52,062 nucleotides of DNA. It comes from Sphingomonas sp. CCH10-B3 (GTDB taxonomy: Bacteria; Pseudomonadota; Alphaproteobacteria; Sphingomonadales; Sphingomonadaceae). Below, in pieces: positions 28,485 through 36,599 of this stretch; within the stretch, counting starts at the first letter, position 1; every line of letters begins with the position of its first letter. The position numbers and the translations under genes were made by a program. Below the pieces are notes generated by a model. That model was not told the DNA's origin. It saw only the letters and a program-made list of their open reading frames with translations, and did no database searches. The stretch spans positions 1 through 52,062 of the forward strand of contig NZ_LSIJ01000029.1 of the NCBI RefSeq assembly GCF_001556185.1, written 5' to 3'.

Positions 28485-28572
28485 TTTCGTCACCCCGGGC
28501 TCGACCCGGGGTCCCGCTTTTTGGTGCAAGCGGGAAGAACAGCGGGACCCCGGCGCAAGGCCGGGGTGACGA
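28485..28572. repeat. Palindromic intergenic repeat between pntAB and pntB
   Basis: CGTCACCCCGG...CCCGGGGTCCCGC is followed after about 20 bases by GCGGGACCCCGG...CCGGGGTGACG, two facing copies of one unit. It fills most of the 103-base gap and could form a strong RNA hairpin that adjusts pntB expression. Confidence 0.85.
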
Positions 28573-28587
28573 GAGGGGTAGAAAAAC

Positions 28588-30021
28588 GTGGAACATATGG
28601 CGGTAAATCCCTGGGCAGCACTGGCCTATCTGGTGGCGGGGGTGTGCTTCATCCTCGCGCTGCGCGGGTTGTCGAGCCCCGCGACCAGCCAGCGCGGCAA
28701 CCGCAACGGCATGATCGGCATGACGATCGCGGTGGTGACGACGCTGATCGTCCATGCGCCGCGCATCGACGCATCGACGATCGATTTCGTCACCGCTGCT
28801 GAAATCCTCGTCGCGATCGGCATCGGGGCCGCCATCGGCATCGCGACCGCCCGCCGCATCAAGATGACCGACATGCCGCAGTTGGTCGCTGCCTTCCACT
28901 CGCTGGTGGGCTTGGCGGCGGTGCTGGTCGGGATGTCGGCCTATCTCAACCCCGATGCGTTCGGCATTGCCGAAGCCGGGAAGATTCTGCTTCAGAGCCG
29001 CGTCGAGCTGGGCCTTGGCGTCGCGATCGGTGCGATCACCTTCAGCGGATCGGTGATCGCCTTTGCCAAGCTCAACGGCAATATGAGCGGCAAGCCGATC
29101 ATCCTGCCCGCGCGCCACGTGATCAATCTCGGCACGCTGGCCGCGATCCTCGGGCTGGTCGGCTATTTCCTGACCGACCAGAGCCCCTGGGTGTTCTTCA
29201 CGATCACTATCCTCAGCTTCGTGATCGGCTTCCTGCTGATCATCCCGATCGGTGGCGCCGACATGCCGGTCGTGGTGTCGATGCTCAACAGCTATTCGGG
29301 CTGGGCAGCGGCGGCGATGGGCTTCACGCTCCACAACACCGCGATGATCATCACCGGCGCGCTGGTCGGCTCGTCGGGCGCGATCCTGTCCTACATCATG
29401 TGCGCGGCGATGAACCGCAGCTTCATCAGCGTGATCGCCGGCGGCTTCGGTGCCGAGGCGGGCGCGGGCGGCGGTGCCGCCAAGGAACAGCGCCCGTGGA
29501 AGCGCGGCAGCGCCGAGGACGCAGCTTTCCTGATGGGGCAGGCCGAACAGGTCATCATCGTCCCCGGCTACGGCATGGCGGTCGCGCAGGCACAGCATGT
29601 GCTGCGCGAGATGACCGACAAGCTGAAGGAACACGGCGTCAAGGTGAAGTTCGCGATCCACCCGGTCGCCGGGCGCATGCCGGGGCATATGAACGTGCTG
29701 CTGGCCGAAGCCAGCGTGCCCTATGACGAAGTGTTCGAGCTCGAGGACATCAACAGCGAATTCGCGCAGACCGATGTCGCGTTCATCATCGGCGCCAACG
29801 ACGTCGTCAATCCGGCAGCCAAGACCGACAAAGGATCGCCGATTTACGGCATGCCGGTGTTCGACGTCGAAAAGGCCAAGACCGTGCTGTTCATCAAGCG
29901 GTCGATGGGCGGCGTGGGCTATGCCGGCGTCGACAACGATGTCTTCTACATGGACAATACCATGATGCTGCTCGCCGACGCCAAGAAGATGGTCGAAGAC
30001 ATCGTCAAGTCGCTCGACTGA
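28588..30021 (+). CDS. pntB: NAD(P) transhydrogenase, beta subunit
   Basis: A 477-residue beta subunit. Residues about 5-290 hold roughly nine transmembrane helices of the proton channel. From about 310 onward is the NADP(H)-binding domain III, with VIIVPGYGMAVAQAQH, GRMPGHMNVLLAEA and GANDVVNPAA. GTG at 28588 is used, as GAGAGGGG precedes it; ATG at 28597 is an alternative. With pntAA and pntAB it completes the three-gene transhydrogenase. Confidence 0.95.
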   Translation: MEHMAVNPWAALAYLVAGVCFILALRGLSSPATSQRGNRNGMIGMTIAVVTTLIVHAPRIDASTIDFVTAAEILVAIGIGAAIGIATARRIKMTDMPQLVAAFHSLVGLAAVLVGMSAYLNPDAFGIAEAGKILLQSRVELGLGVAIGAITFSGSVIAFAKLNGNMSGKPIILPARHVINLGTLAAILGLVGYFLTDQSPWVFFTITILSFVIGFLLIIPIGGADMPVVVSMLNSYSGWAAAAMGFTLHNTAMIITGALVGSSGAILSYIMCAAMNRSFISVIAGGFGAEAGAGGGAAKEQRPWKRGSAEDAAFLMGQAEQVIIVPGYGMAVAQAQHVLREMTDKLKEHGVKVKFAIHPVAGRMPGHMNVLLAEASVPYDEVFELEDINSEFAQTDVAFIIGANDVVNPAAKTDKGSPIYGMPVFDVEKAKTVLFIKRSMGGVGYAGVDNDVFYMDNTMMLLADAKKMVEDIVKSLD

Positions 30022-30030
30022 TCGCACGCG

Positions 30031-30933
30031 ATGAATGATTGGGGTGCGGCAGCACCGACTGCTCTACTGATCGCCAGTGCAGCCGCGGTCGACGCCGCCG
30101 CCACGGCGATCGCGGCGAGTGGCGCCCGGCAACTTGCGACGATCGATTTGACTCATGCAGCGGCAGGGCTGGACGATCAGCCCGATGCCGATGCGCTGCT
30201 GGTCGAAACCGCGGGGACCGACCCCGAGCTGCTCGGCGCCGTGCTTGAGGTGATCGCTGATCCGGCTGCGCGCGGCGTCGCCGTGATCGTCAGCTTCCCC
30301 GAAACCCAGCTCGATCAGGTCGCCGCAGCGATGCTTGGCCGCCGCGCGCAGCTTTTATGTGCCCCCGGGCCAGCCGACCGCGCCGCCGCCTTGGCAGTTG
30401 CGCTGGCGGGACGACGTGGCGGGCGGCTGCGCGAGAGCGATCCCGAGTCCGAAACGGCGCGGCTGCGGCGGCTCAATGACGAGGTCGCGCGCATTGCCGA
30501 TCTGCTGGCGCGGATCGGGCACGCGCCGCAGCCGTCGGGGTTTGCCGATCGCAGTTTGGCCTTCGCGGGCGAGCGCGACGATAGCGCGATTGCCCCGGCC
30601 GAGATTCGCCGCGCGATCCGGGCACGGCGGCTGCGCGACCAATTCTTCGGCGGCGGGCTGTTCGAGGATCCGGCGTGGGATATGCTGCTCGACCTGTTCG
30701 CCGCCGACCTCGAACGTGCGCGGGTGTCGGTATCGAGCCTGTGCATCGCCGCCGCCGTCGCTCCTACTACGGCGCTGCGCTGGATCGGTCGCATGAGCGA
30801 CGCCGGGCTGTTCGAACGCGAGCCCGATCCCGGCGACCGGCGGCGCGCCTTTCTGAGGCTTTCGCCAGCCGCGCGGGCGGGGATGGTCGGTTATTGGCAA
30901 GCGCTGAGAAAACTGGGCGCAGCTCCGGCGTGA
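30031..30933 (+). CDS. Winged-helix (MarR-like) regulator with degenerate receiver-like N-terminus
   Basis: A 300-residue protein. The C-terminal half (about 185-295) has a MarR-like winged helix: FAADLERARVSVSSLC, TTALRWIGRMSDAGLFER and DPGDRRRAFLRLS. The N-terminal 125 residues look like alternating strands and helices of a receiver-type fold (TALLIASAAAVDAAATAI, VAVIVSFPET), but I cannot point to a clear phosphoacceptor aspartate, so phosphorylation is unlikely. It begins nine bases after pntB, so it may be co-transcribed with it. Target genes are unknown. Confidence 0.72.
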   Translation: MNDWGAAAPTALLIASAAAVDAAATAIAASGARQLATIDLTHAAAGLDDQPDADALLVETAGTDPELLGAVLEVIADPAARGVAVIVSFPETQLDQVAAAMLGRRAQLLCAPGPADRAAALAVALAGRRGGRLRESDPESETARLRRLNDEVARIADLLARIGHAPQPSGFADRSLAFAGERDDSAIAPAEIRRAIRARRLRDQFFGGGLFEDPAWDMLLDLFAADLERARVSVSSLCIAAAVAPTTALRWIGRMSDAGLFEREPDPGDRRRAFLRLSPAARAGMVGYWQALRKLGAAPA

Positions 30934-30934
30934 G

Positions 30935-30962
30935 TTGACGCACGCGGTGCAGCGGCTAGAAG
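30935..30962 (+). promoter_or_regulatory. Likely promoter of tRNA-Val
   Basis: TTGACG (30935-30940) and TAGAAG (30957-30962) are separated by 16 bases and end 16 bases before the mature tRNA, a normal distance for a sigma-70 start site. Confidence 0.45.
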
Positions 30963-30978
30963 CAGCCTCCCGGCGCGG

Positions 30979-31054
30979 GGGCGATTAGCTCAGTTGGTAG
31001 AGCGTCTCGTTTACACCGAGAATGTCGGCGGTTCGAGCCCGTCATCGCCCACCA
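30979..31054 (+). tRNA. tRNA-Val (anticodon UAC)
   Basis: 76 bases with encoded CCA. The acceptor stem GGGCGAT pairs with ATCGCCC, the D-arm has AGCTCAGTTGGTAGAGC, the anticodon stem TCTCG/CGAGA carries the loop TTTACAC with anticodon TAC, and the T-arm has GGTTCGAGCCC. No disrupted copy or direct repeat of its 3' end was seen nearby, and there is no integrase. Confidence 0.96.
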
Positions 31055-31066
31055 TCCGGCCACCAT

Positions 31067-31651
31067 TCAAAGCTTGCGGACCAGCCGCACGGCCTGTGCG
31101 ATCCATGCCGGGTCGGCGACCACCTGTTGCCGTGCGCCCGCGCCGAGCGGCAGCAGCTGGAGCTTGCCGGGCGCATCCTCGCCCGTCGGGGCCTCGCGCC
31201 CGATCAGCCGCGCGAAGACGAAGCGACCCGCGGGGCGCGGCACCAGCACGTCGCGGTTGAGCGCGCGCGCGAAATCAGCAGGGGCGAGCCGCTCAGCCCA
31301 GATTTCGTCGCCACTGCGATAATCCCCGATGCTGGCGGCGACCGTGATCGCGACGAGCCCGGCGGCGGGGCGCGGCGGCACGACGCTGGCCGGCTGGCGC
31401 GGGGCGTGCGCGCCGCTCGCGTCGAGGATCGCCGCCACGGCGATGTCGGCCGATTCGGGCAGCTTAACGAGATCGGCAGCTTCGACGCCCAACGCGGCAG
31501 CGATGCGGTTGAGCCAGCCGACCGACACAGTTCTGGTGCCGGTTTCGAGCCGCCCGATCGTCTGCGCCGTCGTGGGCGGCACACAGGCCCGGGCGACATC
31601 GTCAAGCGTCATGCCCTTGGCGCGGCGCACTTCGCGAATCGCCGTGATCAT
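31067..31651 (-). CDS. XRE-family helix-turn-helix regulator
   Basis: A 194-residue protein. Residues about 1-62 form a Cro/CI-type helix-turn-helix (MTLDDVARACVPPTTAQTIGRLETGTR, read in two parts, with VGWLNRIAAALGVEAADLV). The remainder resembles an S24/LexA-fold or cupin-like sensory part, with AERLAPADFARALNRDVLVPRPAGRFVFARL, but I see no clear Ser-Lys protease dyad. It ends 13 bases after tRNA-Val on the other strand and is divergent from the DUF6456 gene, which it may control. Confidence 0.8.
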   Translation of the reverse strand: MITAIREVRRAKGMTLDDVARACVPPTTAQTIGRLETGTRTVSVGWLNRIAAALGVEAADLVKLPESADIAVAAILDASGAHAPRQPASVVPPRPAAGLVAITVAASIGDYRSGDEIWAERLAPADFARALNRDVLVPRPAGRFVFARLIGREAPTGEDAPGKLQLLPLGAGARQQVVADPAWIAQAVRLVRKL

Positions 31652-31746
31652 CCCGCGCTCCTATAACCCATCTGGTTTTTTCACTTTCCAACATCGGTGC
31701 CGTTGTGGCAATAGCCTTCGCGAATCGGAACAAATGAGGTACAACG

Positions 31747-32235
31747 ATGCGCGAGCTTGCCGAACGGACGATCGACGACCGCGGGCTGCTGCCCGAAGGC
31801 AAGGCGGCCTCGGCGCGGCGCGCGCGCAGCGTCACCGTGAACCTTGCCGAATCGCCGCTGGCGTGGTTGCGCTCGCGCGGGATGGTCGATGCGCGCCAGT
31901 TCGAGGCAGGCGAGCGGCTGCGCGCCGATTACGAAACTGCCCAGCTTGGCCCGCGCGTGACGATGCGCTGGGAAGCGACGCCGGTTGCGCGCGGGCGCCG
32001 CGCCGCCGATGCGCCGCTCGATCCGACCCTCGCGCAGATCGCCGCCAAGCGCCGTTTCGGCGAAGCGATCGCTGCCGCCGGGCCGGGGCTGAGCGACATA
32101 TTGTGGCGCGTGGTGTGCGCGTGTGAAGGGCTGCCGATCGCCGAGAAAGCGCTGGGGTGGCCCGTCCGTTCGGGCAAGCTCGTGCTCGGCCTCGCGCTCG
32201 ACCGGCTCGCCGATCATTACCGGTTTCCCTGTTAA
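31747..32235 (+). CDS. DUF6456 domain-containing protein
   Basis: A 162-residue protein of the alphaproteobacterial DUF6456 family. The N-terminal SPLAWLRSRGMVDARQFEAGERLR and the C-terminal LSDILWRVVCACEG...RSGKLVLGLALDRLADHY are the family hallmarks. The helical C-terminus resembles a sigma-70 region 4-type or other helix-turn-helix fold, so a regulatory DNA-binding role is possible, but no function is proven. It is divergent from the XRE regulator with a 95-base gap. Confidence 0.8.
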   Translation: MRELAERTIDDRGLLPEGKAASARRARSVTVNLAESPLAWLRSRGMVDARQFEAGERLRADYETAQLGPRVTMRWEATPVARGRRAADAPLDPTLAQIAAKRRFGEAIAAAGPGLSDILWRVVCACEGLPIAEKALGWPVRSGKLVLGLALDRLADHYRFPC

Positions 32236-32312
32236 GCTTTGGCCTGAGTCGATGCGTTGCCGATCGAAACTGAACGGCGTAGATCGGGCGAAACAGGAGC
32301 AGGAGAGTCGCA

Positions 32313-32975
32313 ATGATCCTTTACGGCAACAGCATGTCCCCATTCGTCCGCAAGACCATGGCCTTCGCGCATGAAAAGGGCATCGAGCTGACGCTCGAGC
32401 GCGCCGGGCTGGGCGGCGGCTCACCCGAATTTTACGAGGCCAGCCCGTTCCGGAAAATGCCGGCTTTCCGCGACCCCGGCGCCGATGCGGGCCGCGATTT
32501 CGTGATTTCGGATTCGACCGCGATCATCGCCTATCTCGAAGCCAAATTCCCGGAGCCGAATCTGATCCCGACCGACCCGATCGCCCGTGCCCGTACGATC
32601 TGGTTCGAGGAATTTTCGGACACGATTTTCGTGGCTTGCGGGGGCAAGATCTTCTTTAACCGCCTGGTTGCGCCGAAATTCTTGAAGCGTGACGGCGATC
32701 TGGCGGTGGCCGACGAAGCCGAGGCCAAGGAATTGCCGCCGCTGCTCGATTATCTCGAAGGCATGATTCCCGACAGCGGCTTCCTGGTCGAGGATCGCAT
32801 CACGCTCGCCGACCTCGCGGTGGCGAGCCCGTTCGTCAATCTGTCGCATTGCAGCGACCCGATCGACGCGGCGCGCTGGCCCAAGACGGCGGCCTATATC
32901 GCGGCGATTCTGGCGCGGCCGAGCTTTGCGCCGATCGTTGCCGCCGAAAAGGCGATGGTCGCGGCAATGGCGTGA
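32313..32975 (+). CDS. Glutathione S-transferase family protein
   Basis: A 220-residue protein. Residues about 1-78 form the thioredoxin-like glutathione-binding domain (LYGNSMSPFVRKTMAFAHEKG, read across two short blocks, and ISDSTAIIAYLEAKFP). The remaining helical domain ends with ITLADLAVASPFVNL. The Ser in GNSMSPFVRK is the likely catalytic residue, as in beta- or theta-like bacterial GSTs. It would conjugate or reduce electrophiles in the cytosol. The substrate is unknown. Confidence 0.88.
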   Translation: MILYGNSMSPFVRKTMAFAHEKGIELTLERAGLGGGSPEFYEASPFRKMPAFRDPGADAGRDFVISDSTAIIAYLEAKFPEPNLIPTDPIARARTIWFEEFSDTIFVACGGKIFFNRLVAPKFLKRDGDLAVADEAEAKELPPLLDYLEGMIPDSGFLVEDRITLADLAVASPFVNLSHCSDPIDAARWPKTAAYIAAILARPSFAPIVAAEKAMVAAMA

Positions 32976-33002
32976 GGCGCTGCGGCGCGCTACATCGGCG
33001 GC

Positions 33003-33959
33003 ATGCGGATCGCTTTCACCAAATGCCATGGGTCGGGGAATGACTTCCCGCTGATCGACGCGCGCGCGCTTCAACTGCCCGATGCGACCTGGGCGGGGAT
33101 TGCGCGCGCGCTCGCCGATCGCACCGGGCCGGTCGGCGGCGACGGGTTGCTGCTGCTGACCGCGGGCGACGAGGCGCACGCGTTCGGCATGCGGATGTTC
33201 AATTCGGACGGGTCCGAGGCCGAGACGTGCCTCAATGGGCTGCGCTGCGTCGCGCGCGCGGGCTTTGCGGCGCTGGGCGGCAGCGAGGCGCGGGTCAGGC
33301 TCAAGACGTCGAGCGCGGTGGTGGCGATCGATCCCGATCTTGCCCCCGGCGTCGTCACGATCCGCGAGACCGCCGGCCCCGCCGATCCCGATGTCAGCCA
33401 CTGGCCGCTGGCTGGCGCGGCGCTGCTGGTCGATGCGCGGGTGCCGAACCTGCCGAGCGAACGGCTGTTCACCGCGATCGCGATTCCCAACCCGCATCTG
33501 ATCAGCTTCGTCGATACCGTCGACGATGCCGAGCTGAGCGCGTTGGGTGGGGTATGCGAAGCCGCGCCGTCGTGGCTCCCCAATCGCGCCAATGTGTCGT
33601 TCGTGACGTCGCGCGGCGGCGATTTGTTCGTGCGCACTTTCGAGCGCGGCGTCGGGCTGACTGACAGTTGCGGGTCGGCGATGGCCGCGTCGACCTATGC
33701 CGCCTGCCTGACCGGGCGCGTGCCGTTCGCGGTGCCGCTGACGGTGTTCAATGCGGGCGGGATGGTCCGCGCCGAAGCGGCGTCGGATGGCATGGTCACG
33801 CTGAGCGGCAATGCGACCTTCGAATGGGAAGGATCGGTCGAGCTCGACGCCGGGCGCGGGCTGGCCGGCGATCTGGTGATCGATCGCTGGCACAATGACG
33901 AGATTGCCGCCTGGGCAGGCGTGATCGAGCGACTAACCAATCAGGCACAAAACGCTTGA
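33003..33959 (+). CDS. Diaminopimelate epimerase-like protein with altered active-site loops
   Basis: A 318-residue protein of the DapF fold, which uses two cysteines to invert LL-diaminopimelate for lysine and peptidoglycan synthesis. The start TKCHGSGNDFPLIDAR, Cys76 in GSEAETCLNG, the IPNPH and RANVSF asparagines, and Cys223 in LTDSCGSA are all present. However, the usual CGNG is CLNG, the usual GET before the second Cys is GLT, and GSGA is GSAM. It is also about 40 residues longer than normal DapF. It may be a paralog with another substrate; whether it is the cell's only DapF cannot be told here. Confidence 0.72.
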   Translation: MRIAFTKCHGSGNDFPLIDARALQLPDATWAGIARALADRTGPVGGDGLLLLTAGDEAHAFGMRMFNSDGSEAETCLNGLRCVARAGFAALGGSEARVRLKTSSAVVAIDPDLAPGVVTIRETAGPADPDVSHWPLAGAALLVDARVPNLPSERLFTAIAIPNPHLISFVDTVDDAELSALGGVCEAAPSWLPNRANVSFVTSRGGDLFVRTFERGVGLTDSCGSAMAASTYAACLTGRVPFAVPLTVFNAGGMVRAEAASDGMVTLSGNATFEWEGSVELDAGRGLAGDLVIDRWHNDEIAAWAGVIERLTNQAQNA

Positions 33960-33984
33960 CATCGTCACGCTAATTTGGTACATA
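33956..33984 (+). promoter_or_regulatory. Sigma-70-type promoter of the GTA cluster
   Basis: TTGACA (33956-33961) is a perfect -35 box; TACATA (33979-33984) follows after exactly 17 bases. It overlaps the end of the DapF-like gene and lies about 130 bases before the first GTA gene, leaving a structured leader. Confidence 0.65.
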
Positions 33985-34011
33985 ACAGGAACGCTGAAGA
34001 ATTGCGAGTCG

Positions 34012-34044
34012 GGGCGGTCAGGCGATGAGCCGGGCCGCCCTTTT
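34012..34044 (+). terminator. Terminator-like hairpin in the GTA leader
   Basis: GGGCGGTC pairs with GGCCGCCC (8 bp with one G-T, two more pairs beyond a mismatch), followed by TTTT. A second hairpin, CGCCGCC-AAGT-GGTGGCG, lies just downstream near 34052-34069. Placed between the promoter and the first gene, it would stop or attenuate transcription unless read through. Confidence 0.6.
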
Positions 34045-34113
34045 GCGTTGGCGCCGCCAAGTGGTGGCGTGAAGTGCGGCTGTCTGGCTCCGGCGGTTGG
34101 CGAAAGGCGGTTG

Positions 34114-34632
34114 ATGACCGACAAGATTTCCAGCGGCAAGGACCGCCCGATCCAGCGCCGGACACCCCGCCGTGACGGCTGGACCAATGCCAAGCGCAAG
34201 GCATTCCTGAACACGCTTGCGGCCACTGCCAATGTTGCTCAGGCAACGCGCGGCGTCGGGCTGAAGCCGCATGCGGCCTATAGTTTGCGGCGGCGCGACC
34301 CGGCGTTTGCAGAGCTTTGGCAGACGGCCTTGCAAACCGCTTATGCACGGCTTGAGGGCGAAGTGCTGGCCCGCGCGCTCGGGACTTCGACTGTCGATGA
34401 AGAGGTCGATGCCGACCGCGCCGTGGAGGAAGCCGCCTTTGCCAAGCGGATCGACCCCGAAGTCGCTTTGAAAGTCCTTGCACGGCGGGGGGCAAATCCC
34501 GATCGCCATGCGCCGAATGCGCCCGGACCCAAGTATAAGAAGATCGACCGCGACCAGTTGACCAAAGCGCTCGAACGGCAGCTGGCGGCCCTTGAAAAGC
34601 GGCTGCGCGCTTCGCGAGGGGGTGCGCCTTGA
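34114..34632 (+). CDS. GTA-type terminase small subunit-like protein (gp1 position)
   Basis: A 172-residue basic protein in the place of RcGTA gp1, the small terminase. Residues about 25-65 look like a helix-turn-helix (AKRKAFLNTLAATANVAQ, LKPHAAYSLRRRDPAFAELW), as expected for DNA recognition during packaging. The C-terminus is helical and Lys/Arg-rich (RDQLTKALERQLAALEKRLR). The ATG at 34114 follows GAAAGGCGG. Its stop overlaps the TerL start by four bases. The call rests on position and the helix-turn-helix pattern. Confidence 0.7.
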   Translation: MTDKISSGKDRPIQRRTPRRDGWTNAKRKAFLNTLAATANVAQATRGVGLKPHAAYSLRRRDPAFAELWQTALQTAYARLEGEVLARALGTSTVDEEVDADRAVEEAAFAKRIDPEVALKVLARRGANPDRHAPNAPGPKYKKIDRDQLTKALERQLAALEKRLRASRGGAP

Positions 34633-35936
34633 GTGCGCTGGATGCCGCCGTCATGCGACTGGCGCTGTTACCCGCCGAACAGCGTCGAAAGCTGCTCGCT
34701 CGGCTAACCGAGCCCGAATTACGGGCGCTGCTCGATAGTTGGGATGTCTGGGCCCTGCCCGGCCAGAACGCGCCGCCCGGTGACTGGCATGTCTGGATGA
34801 TCCGCGCCGGTCGCGGATTCGGCAAGACCCGTGCGGGCGCCGAATGGATCAGTGGCATCGCCCGCGCGAAGCCCGACGCCCGGATCGCACTGGTGGGCGG
34901 CACCGTCGACGATGTGCGCCGGGTGATGATCGAGGGCGAGAGCGGCCTGATGGCGGTGCGCCACGGCGGCGAGCGGATCGAGTGGCGCCAGGTCGCGGGC
35001 GAAGTGATCTTTGATTCGGGCGCGCGGGCCTATGTCTATTCGGCCGAGGCGCCCGAAAAGCTGCGCGGGCCCGAACATCATGCCGCCTGGTGTGACGAAC
35101 TGGCAAAGTGGCGCAGCGGGGATGCCGCGTGGGACAATCTGTTGCTCGGGCTGCGGCTTGGCCAGCATCCGCGCGTCTTGGTGACGACGACGCCGCGCGC
35201 CAATGCGTTGATGCGGCGGGTGATGGCGATGCCGGGCTTTGTCGAAACGCGCGGGGCAACGCGCGACAATCCGCATCTGCCAGTGCATTTTGCCGAGGCG
35301 ATGGGGCGGCTGTACGGCGGCACCCGGCTGGGGCGGCAGGAACTGGACGGTGAGCTGATCGAGGATGCCGCGGGCGCCTTGTGGACCCGCGCACTGCTGG
35401 AGGTATGCCGGGTGCGCGTGCTGCCGTCGCTGGTGCGAGTGGTGGTCGGCGTTGATCCGTCGGCGAGCGTCGGCGGCGATGCCTGCGGGATCGTCGCGGT
35501 CGGGCTGGGCGACGACGGGCTGGGCTATGTGATCGAGGATGCGAGCGTCGCGGGGGCCTCGCCCGAGGGCTGGGCGCGCGCGGTGGCGGATTGCGCCGCG
35601 CGGGTCGGCGCCGATCGGGTGGTAGCGGAGGCGAACAACGGCGGCGCGATGGTGCGCAGCGTGCTGATCGGCGCCGACGCCGCGTTGCCGGTGACGTTGG
35701 TCCACGCTGCCCACGGCAAGAGCGCGCGGGCCGAGCCGGTCGCGGCGCTGTACGAGCGCGGGCGTGTGAAGCACCTCGGTGCTTTTCCGGCGCTGGAGGA
35801 CGAGCTGTGCGGCCTGATCGCGGGCGGCGGCTATGAGGGGCCGGGACGGTCGCCGGATCGGGCGGATGCGCTGGTGTGGGCACTGAGCGAGCTGATGCTG
35901 CGGCGGCGGCGCGAGGTGGGGGTGCGGCGGTTGTGA
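34629..35936 (+). CDS. Terminase large subunit (GTA/phage DNA packaging ATPase-nuclease)
   Basis: A 435-residue packaging motor. The ATPase part has Walker A RAGRGFGKTRAG near 60-70 and Walker B AAWCDELAK near 150. The RNase H-like nuclease part has VGVDPSASVGGDACG near 275, VVAEANNGGAMVRS near 330 and the final acidic residue in PDRADALVWALSEL near 415. It starts at a TTG overlapping the TerS stop, or possibly at ATG 34653. In GTAs this subunit packages random host DNA by headful filling. All catalytic motifs look intact. Confidence 0.93.
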   Translation: MSALDAAVMRLALLPAEQRRKLLARLTEPELRALLDSWDVWALPGQNAPPGDWHVWMIRAGRGFGKTRAGAEWISGIARAKPDARIALVGGTVDDVRRVMIEGESGLMAVRHGGERIEWRQVAGEVIFDSGARAYVYSAEAPEKLRGPEHHAAWCDELAKWRSGDAAWDNLLLGLRLGQHPRVLVTTTPRANALMRRVMAMPGFVETRGATRDNPHLPVHFAEAMGRLYGGTRLGRQELDGELIEDAAGALWTRALLEVCRVRVLPSLVRVVVGVDPSASVGGDACGIVAVGLGDDGLGYVIEDASVAGASPEGWARAVADCAARVGADRVVAEANNGGAMVRSVLIGADAALPVTLVHAAHGKSARAEPVAALYERGRVKHLGAFPALEDELCGLIAGGGYEGPGRSPDRADALVWALSELMLRRRREVGVRRL

Positions 35937-35975
35937 GCTTTGCCGACGACCGGGGCCGAACAAGAGCAGCTCTAT

Positions 35976-36073
35976 CCGTCATTCCCGCGAAGGCGGGAAT
36001 CCATTCTGGCTGACGCTCAAGAGACTCGCGCCAATGAAGGACTATGGATCCCCGCCTGCGCGGGGATGACGGT
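35976..36073. repeat. Palindromic repeat (family B) after TerL
   Basis: Two facing units, CGTCATTCCCGCGAAGGCGG at the left and GGATCCCCGCCTGCGCGGGG then ATGACGG at the right, separated by about 40 bases. It has the form of a repetitive extragenic palindromic pair and fills most of the gap before the next gene. Confidence 0.85.
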
Positions 36074-36097
36074 GCAAAGCTCAGGGAGTGGGCTCAA

Positions 36098-36376
36098 TCA
36101 GGACCGCCCCCGCTTGCGCCAGGCGCTCGCCGCCGGGAACAGGGTGAACACCGCCACCGCAAACCCCGTCATCGCGGTGTGGGGATCGTTCATCGCCACG
36201 CCGATCGCGCCGATGACGGTGCAATAGAGCGGCAGGATATAGACCAGATAGGGCGTGATTCCGCCAAGGTGGCGGCGTGCGCTATCTTCATGGACGAAGA
36301 ACCAGCCGAAACCGATCAGCGGCACCGCAAACAGCAGCGCGAGCGCGATCCAACCGGCCTGGGCGAGACTGGGCAT
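36098..36376 (-). CDS. Small membrane protein, cargo gene within the GTA cluster
   Basis: A 92-residue protein with three hydrophobic segments (about residues 7-27, 42-62 and 66-84) and a positive C-terminus RKRGRS, so an inner-membrane protein. No family is recognised. It is on the strand opposite to the GTA genes and lies between two palindromic repeats of different families, so it is probably not a virion gene but an insertion between the TerL and portal genes. Confidence 0.6.
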   Translation of the reverse strand: MPSLAQAGWIALALLFAVPLIGFGWFFVHEDSARRHLGGITPYLVYILPLYCTVIGAIGVAMNDPHTAMTGFAVAVFTLFPAASAWRKRGRS

Positions 36377-36436
36377 GGGGGCATCCTATCGCGCGGGGGC
36401 GGGCGCGGCTATAGCGAGCGCTTGCCCATGGCGATC

Positions 36437-36527
36437 CGTCACCCTGAACTTGTTTCAGGGTCCATCGTGCAACACGGAGGTTGGCTGATCTGGCGCAGTG
36501 GATGCTGAAACAAGTTCAGCGTGACGC
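36437..36527. repeat. Palindromic repeat (family C)
   Basis: CGTCACCCTGAACTTGTTTC at the left and GCTGAAACAAGTTCAGCGTG at the right face each other across about 40 bases. It lies between the small membrane gene and the methyltransferase-like gene. Confidence 0.85.
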
Positions 36528-36599
36528 ATTGTGCTGTAACGAGCCCCGGGCGCAATCGGCCCGGCAGCGGGTCACGCGAACCAGCATTATGGAGGCCCG

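Noticed and set aside
30979..31054. tRNA-Val as an integration site for the virion cluster
   Set aside because: No integrase gene, no repeat of the tRNA 3' end near 51200 and three unrelated host genes lie between the tRNA and the cluster.
32421..33893. Minus-strand frame of 490 codons
   Set aside because: Antisense to the glutathione transferase and DapF-like genes, which have clear motifs.
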